Below, piece after piece: positions 60,006 to 64,000 of a stretch of DNA of 64,000 nt. The notes beneath the pieces were generated by a model, which saw nothing but the letters and a program-made list of their open reading frames with translations, made no database searches and was not told the DNA's origin. The DNA is from Tenodera sinensis (lineage: Eukaryota > Arthropoda > Insecta > Mantodea > Mantidae): assembly GCA_030765045.1 (NCBI GenBank), contig CM060967.1, positions 168,952,251-169,016,250 of the forward strand, read 5' to 3'. The translations under genes were made by a program, and so were the position numbers. Within the stretch, counting starts at the first letter, position 1, and every line of letters begins with the position of its first letter.

Positions 60006-61169
60006 GTGCTGTTCAACTTTGTTATGTGCTCGGGTACATTTAGCTCATAGCTAAGGAGGCACGGACGCCATCACAACCAGTGTTTGACTATCCGACCCGC
60101 TTATATAGCCAAGGCGAATTAACGGTGAATTTTCTAGAATATACACGTTTCTCGAAGCTTCTCGTAAAGTGACGTTGTCCCCAATTCCCAACAAGTTCAA
60201 GTCTGAAGAAAGGAAAATTACGTAAGGAGGTAGTGGGTATTGGTGAATCTGTCTTGTCTAGGCAGAACGTTTTAAGACACAAGAGCGGTACAGCTGCTTG
60301 AAATGATAAAAGCACCATTAGGGCAAGTACACTTCTTTTGGGAGGATAAAGGGAAAACACTGGTTAGGGAAGTAATGAATAAAGCTTTAGGTGTACAAAA
60401 ACACACTTCATGGGTGTCCAATGGGAAGATATTAGGAAGGAAACATTTTTGGCTTGAAATTTGAATTAATATTAGAAATCGTCGAAGTAAAAATTTGCTT
60501 ATGAAGGACGCTACAAAAATACATCATGGGCAGCGCTCTCAACATGGAAAACTTAAAAAAAGTTCCCTATATTTACTAACGATTTTTATTAAAATGCCAT
60601 ATATTTAAGATATTTTCATGTAAATATATATGTCGAATTTAGTTCGGTATGAGTTAAAAATCGTCCATAAACAAAAACTCAATTTCAATGTGTCCTGAGC
60701 CTGGTAATTCATTTCGGACGGTGAATGAACACAACGGTTGCCATGAAGTCCGTACAACAGTGTTGTCCTCAGTATGAGGGAACACCCGCCTGGAGAATGT
60801 CATATCCGGGTGATACCTTCCCAATTCACTGTGGATCCACACTCCATAACTTGACATTACCGCGCGAAGTTCACACCTTCATTGTACTTTTGTATATACA
60901 TACTTGAGCTCAATTCAAACAATTGGCGGTAATTTAATATTTCGTCCGCAAAAGAATGCATTTTGCTAGAGGTTGATGCCATCTTCACACGTGAGTGCCG
61001 CGCTTAACTGAAATTCAACTTTGGTCGAACAGGTTCTGTCGAGTTCATGCTGAGTTCCCATTGGTCAATCATCTCGTCGCTTCATTGTCAATTGGGTATA
61101 ACTCACCTTTGCCCAGATTCGAACTCAAGATCTCTTAAATATTATGCAGACATGACACCACAATACTGG
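60006..61169 (+). other. Intron 3 stretch, mostly unrecognised
   Basis: Apart from the family A fragment at 60568-60640 and a B-box-like CCCAGATTCGAACTC at 61116, possibly a minus-strand SINE scrap, I see nothing. The open frame at 60088-60360 has no domain. Confidence 0.45.
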
Positions 61170-62655
61170 GATATTCTTCCTCCCCTTCCTCCTTTTCTTC
61201 CTCCTCTTCTCCCTCCTCTTCCTCATCCTTTCTTCCTCCTCTTCCTCATCCTCTTCTTCTCCTCCTCTTCTTCCTCTTCCTCATCCTTTCTTCCTCCTCT
61301 TCCTCATCCTCTTCTTCTTCCTCTTCCTCATCCTCCTCTTCCTCATCCTCTTCTCCTCCTCTTCTTCATCCTCTTCTCCTCCTCTTCTTCCTCTTCTTCC
61401 TCCTCTTCTTCCTTCTCTTCTTCCTCATCCTCTTCTTCTCCTCTTCTTGCTCCTCCTCTTCCTCATCCTCTTCTTCTCCTCTTCTTGCTCATCCTCTTCC
61501 TCATCCTCCTCTTCCTCATCCTCTTCTCCTCCTCTTCTTCCTCCTCTTCCTTCTCTTCTTCCTCCTCTTCTTCCTTCTCTTCTTCCTCATCCTCTTCTTC
61601 TCCTCTTCTTGCTCCTCCTCTTCCTCATCCTCTTCTTCTCCTCTTCTTCCTAATCATCATCCTCTTGTTCTCCTCCTCCTCTTCCTTCTCTTCTTCCTCC
61701 TCTTCCTCATTCTCTTCTTCTCCTCCTCTTCTTCCTCTTACTCATCCTCCTCTTCCTCATCCTCTTCTTCTCCCTCTTCTTCATCCTCTTCTTTTCTTCT
61801 TCCTCCTCTTCCTCATCCTCCTCTTCCTCATCCTCTTCTTCTTCTCCTCCTCTTCTTCCTCTTCCTCCTCCTCCTCTTCTTCTCTTCTTCCTCCTCTTCC
61901 TCATCCTCCTCTTGCTCCTCTTCCTCATCCTCTACTTCTCCTCCTCTTCCTCCGCTTCCTCCTCCTCTTCTTCTCTTCTTTCTTCTCTTCCTCATCCTCC
62001 TCTTGTTCCTCCTCTTCCTCATCCTCATCTTGCTCCTCCTCTTCCTCATCCTCTTCTTCTCCTCCTCTTCATCCTCTTCCTTATCCTCATCCTCTTCTTC
62101 TCCTCCTCTTCTTCCTCTTACTTATCCTCATCCTCTTCTTCTCTTCTTCCTCTTCCTTATCCTCCTCTTCCTCATCCTCCTCTTCTTCAGCCTCTTCTTG
62201 CTCCTCCGCTTCCTCCTCCTCTTCTTCTCTTCTTCCTCCTCTTCCTCATCCTCCTCCGCTTCTCTTCTTCCTCCTCTTCCTCATCCTCCTCTTCTTCCTC
62301 ATCCTCTTCTTCTCCTCCTCCTCTTCTTCCTCTTCCTCATCCTCCTCTTCTTCATCCTCTTCTTCTCTTCTTCCTCTCCCTCCTCCTCTTCTTGCTCCTC
62401 CTCTTCCCCTTCCTCCTCTTCCTCATCCTCCTCCTCTTCTCTTCTTGCTCCACTTCCTCATCCTCCTCTTCCTCATCCTCCTCTTGCTCCTCTTCTTCCT
62501 CTTCCTCATCCTCCTCCTCTTCTTCCTCTTCCTCATCCTCCTCCTCTTCTTGCTCCTCCTCTTCCCCTTCCTCTTCTTCCTTGTCCATATCTTCCTCTTA
62601 CCCTTGCTCTTCCTCCTCCACCTCTTCCTCTTCATCTTCCTGTTCTTCTTGGTGA
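61170..62655 (+). repeat. Polypyrimidine (CTT/CCT/CATCC) low-complexity tract, about 1.5 kb
   Basis: Nearly every base on the plus strand is C or T; the main purines are A in the recurring CATCC word and G in an occasional TTGCTCC. It lies in the last intron, about 170 bases before the terminal exon. Open frames of up to 546 codons (Ser/Leu/Pro on plus, Glu/Arg/Lys on minus) follow from the repeat and are not genes. Confidence 0.97.
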
Positions 62656-62820
62656 TGTGTTTAAGTTTGAGGAACGCCAAATGCTGACTTAAGTCACACT
62701 TGAATCTGCTTTATGCTGATGACTTATTATGTGTTATCTGTATACAAATACCAAATGTCAACAGGAGCATGTACACTAACTTAATATACTTACGTTTTGG
62801 TTTTGTTTTTCTTTTTTCAG

Positions 62821-62857
62821 ACAACAAAGATTAAAATCTTCAGACAGCGCGGACTAA
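62821..62857 (+). CDS. PDZ scaffold protein, terminal exon (last 11 residues)
   Basis: The acceptor GTTTTTCTTTTTTCAG ends at 62820. The first base completes AGA (Arg) with exon 3, followed by QQRLKSSDSAD and TAA at 62855-62857. The short Ser/Asp tail ends the protein soon after PDZ 2, as expected for PDZD2/IL16-type proteins whose last PDZ is close to the C-terminus. The link to exon 3 rests on phase and splice consensus across 5.8 kb, so transcript evidence would settle it. Confidence 0.8.
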
Positions 62858-63480
62858 GATAACCGAAGATGGAAGATCTTGAGGAAGAGGAACATTCCTT
62901 TCTTGTTAAATTCTAATGCACAGGCTATATTTAACGTGAAGATAAGAAACGGGCCGTGGTTTGCACCATTTTTGGAATGGTCAGAATATTGCCAGCTATT
63001 CTAGTCTTTCATTCAAGAGGCGATTATCATCAAGATGTATGTTTGTGTGGACTAAACGTGAAGGTAACAAATGAACGGACATCACAAAAACAAGTTGTGG
63101 ACAACAAATGTTACGGTAGCGAATGTAGGAAATAGTTGTAGTGGATGATGATTAAAACTGCAACCTGATTAACAACAGTTGACGTCCCGTTTGAAATGTT
63201 ATTTAAAACAAAACTGTCTAATTTAAATCCTGAACCGTAATAATCAGCTGTAAACAAGAAACTTATTGAGTATTTGTAAAAATTACGCAAATCTTAGTTC
63301 CATTAGCGATGTAATTATTGCATTATAGGTACCTACTTCTAAGAAGCATACTTGCCAACTTTTAGGATCTGCCCGTAAGAGGTACGGAAGCGTAGGTATC
63401 CTTACATGTCCTTACGACAAAGCTTGTAGGGCTGTGTGGACGGATTCAAGGGGTTTCACATTTTCATCACGGACAGGACA
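62858..63480 (+). other. Probable 3' UTR and downstream sequence
   Basis: It follows the stop codon. The first poly(A)-signal-like hexamer is ATTAAA at 63151-63156, and another ATTAAA lies near 63485. No AATAAA was seen before the transposase fragment. The true end cannot be set from sequence alone. Confidence 0.45.
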
Positions 63481-63539
63481 AAGCATTAAATTCTATTGGA
63501 TTACAATGGAACTAAATGTCCACAAATGACAGACCAGCT

Positions 63540-63945
63540 GCATGGTGTTTTGCCTGTCCGTGTCCTCGGCGCTCGGTGCGCGGATGAAACCATACAACAT
63601 TTTTAAAGGCTTTACTTGCCAACCTTATGAAAGCAGATACAGAAACTGCCACTGTCGTTGTCCAAACATTTTTGGCACCTCTTTAGGAAACCATCCATCA
63701 CTCGCCGTAGTTCACGTTGAGAAATGCTGCCACATTTTGTAGTGTATACAATGGCGAAATTGACCCACATTTAATATTTTTCACGGACGTGGCTTGGTTC
63801 CACCTTGATGGATATGTGTGTACACAAAACAATCGTTATTGGAGCTCTGAGAAGCCTAATATTGTTTATGATGTACCCCTTCATTACGAAAATATTGGGG
63901 TTTACGCCCGTATGTATATAATGTTGCCCCCCTTTCTTTTTAGAT
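63540..63945 (+). mobile_element. DUF4817-type transposase remnant
   Basis: The plus strand from about 63745 encodes FFTDVAWFHLDGYVCTQNNR, YWSSEKPNIVYDVPLHY and ENIGVYA, matching the first catalytic region (F-[ST]-D-E-A-W-F-H-L-x-GYV-N-Q-N-R-Y-W) of an insect DDE transposase family. The usual Glu after the catalytic Asp is Val. Upstream frames from 63560 may be the preceding domain. It is frameshifted and truncated at the window's right side. Confidence 0.75.
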
Positions 63946-64000
63946 AATTGACAGAGAGCGTGATTTTGACTTTGTTCAACAAAGCTGTGCTGCACCATTC

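Noticed and set aside
61047..62692. Several long Ser/Leu/Pro and Glu/Arg/Lys open frames
   Set aside because: All come from one polypyrimidine tract read in different frames and strands, located in an intron.

Overview
The window looks like a piece of a large, AT-rich, transposon-laden insect nuclear genome. Introns are several kilobases long, there are no operons or bacterial signals, and the mobile elements are insect-type: mariner, several hAT, DUF4817-type TIR elements, tRNA-derived SINEs and RTE/L2-like and R1/I-like LINE fragments. A cockroach, termite or other polyneopteran would fit the long introns and heavy repeat load, but that is inference; no sequence comparison could be run.

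One real protein-coding gene is well supported: the 3' part of a plus-strand gene for a multi-PDZ scaffold protein. Four exons (42471-44271, 49800-50980, 56913-57039, 62821-62857) join through GT-AG introns with matching phases into 1047 complete residues plus a partial first codon. Two PDZ domains are each split by an intron at a similar place, just before or inside the [D/E]GD-E-hydrophobic core. The last PDZ resembles the C-terminal PDZ of the PDZD2/IL16 group; orthology to Drosophila big bang is possible but unverified. The 5' end of the gene is not firmly placed. A TATA/initiator/CRE-like promoter with a short phase-compatible first exon lies at 6040-6265 and is a speculative candidate.

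Almost everything else is repeat. 'Family A', my name for an approximately 0.8-0.85 kb non-coding dispersed repeat, occurs about 20-25 times in both orientations (roughly 13 kb by my boundaries). Family A copies host other elements: at 13370-15460 a minus-strand family A copy is split by a hAT element with an 8-bp target duplication, and that hAT is in turn split by a TTAA-flanked element. Other delimited transposons are a 1077-bp hAT with perfect 8-bp TSD (9894-10970), a 428-bp hAT MITE with perfect 8-bp TSD (11216-11643), an 826-bp mariner (17970-18795), and a 1.7-kb TIR element carrying a SINE (16010-17738). The introns of the PDZ gene hold LINE fragments, SINEs, a 54-bp near-perfect hairpin, a SINE whose tail has expanded into about 12 copies of a 120-bp unit, and a 1.5-kb polypyrimidine tract.

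Long open frames at 57628-59040 (minus) and 61047-62687 (plus) are products of those repeats, not genes. I found no CRISPR array, rRNA, confident functional tRNA or complete autonomous transposon. I do not see a clearly new biological system; the most informative material is the nested transposon stratigraphy, the uncharacterised family A repeat and the tandemly expanded SINE tail.
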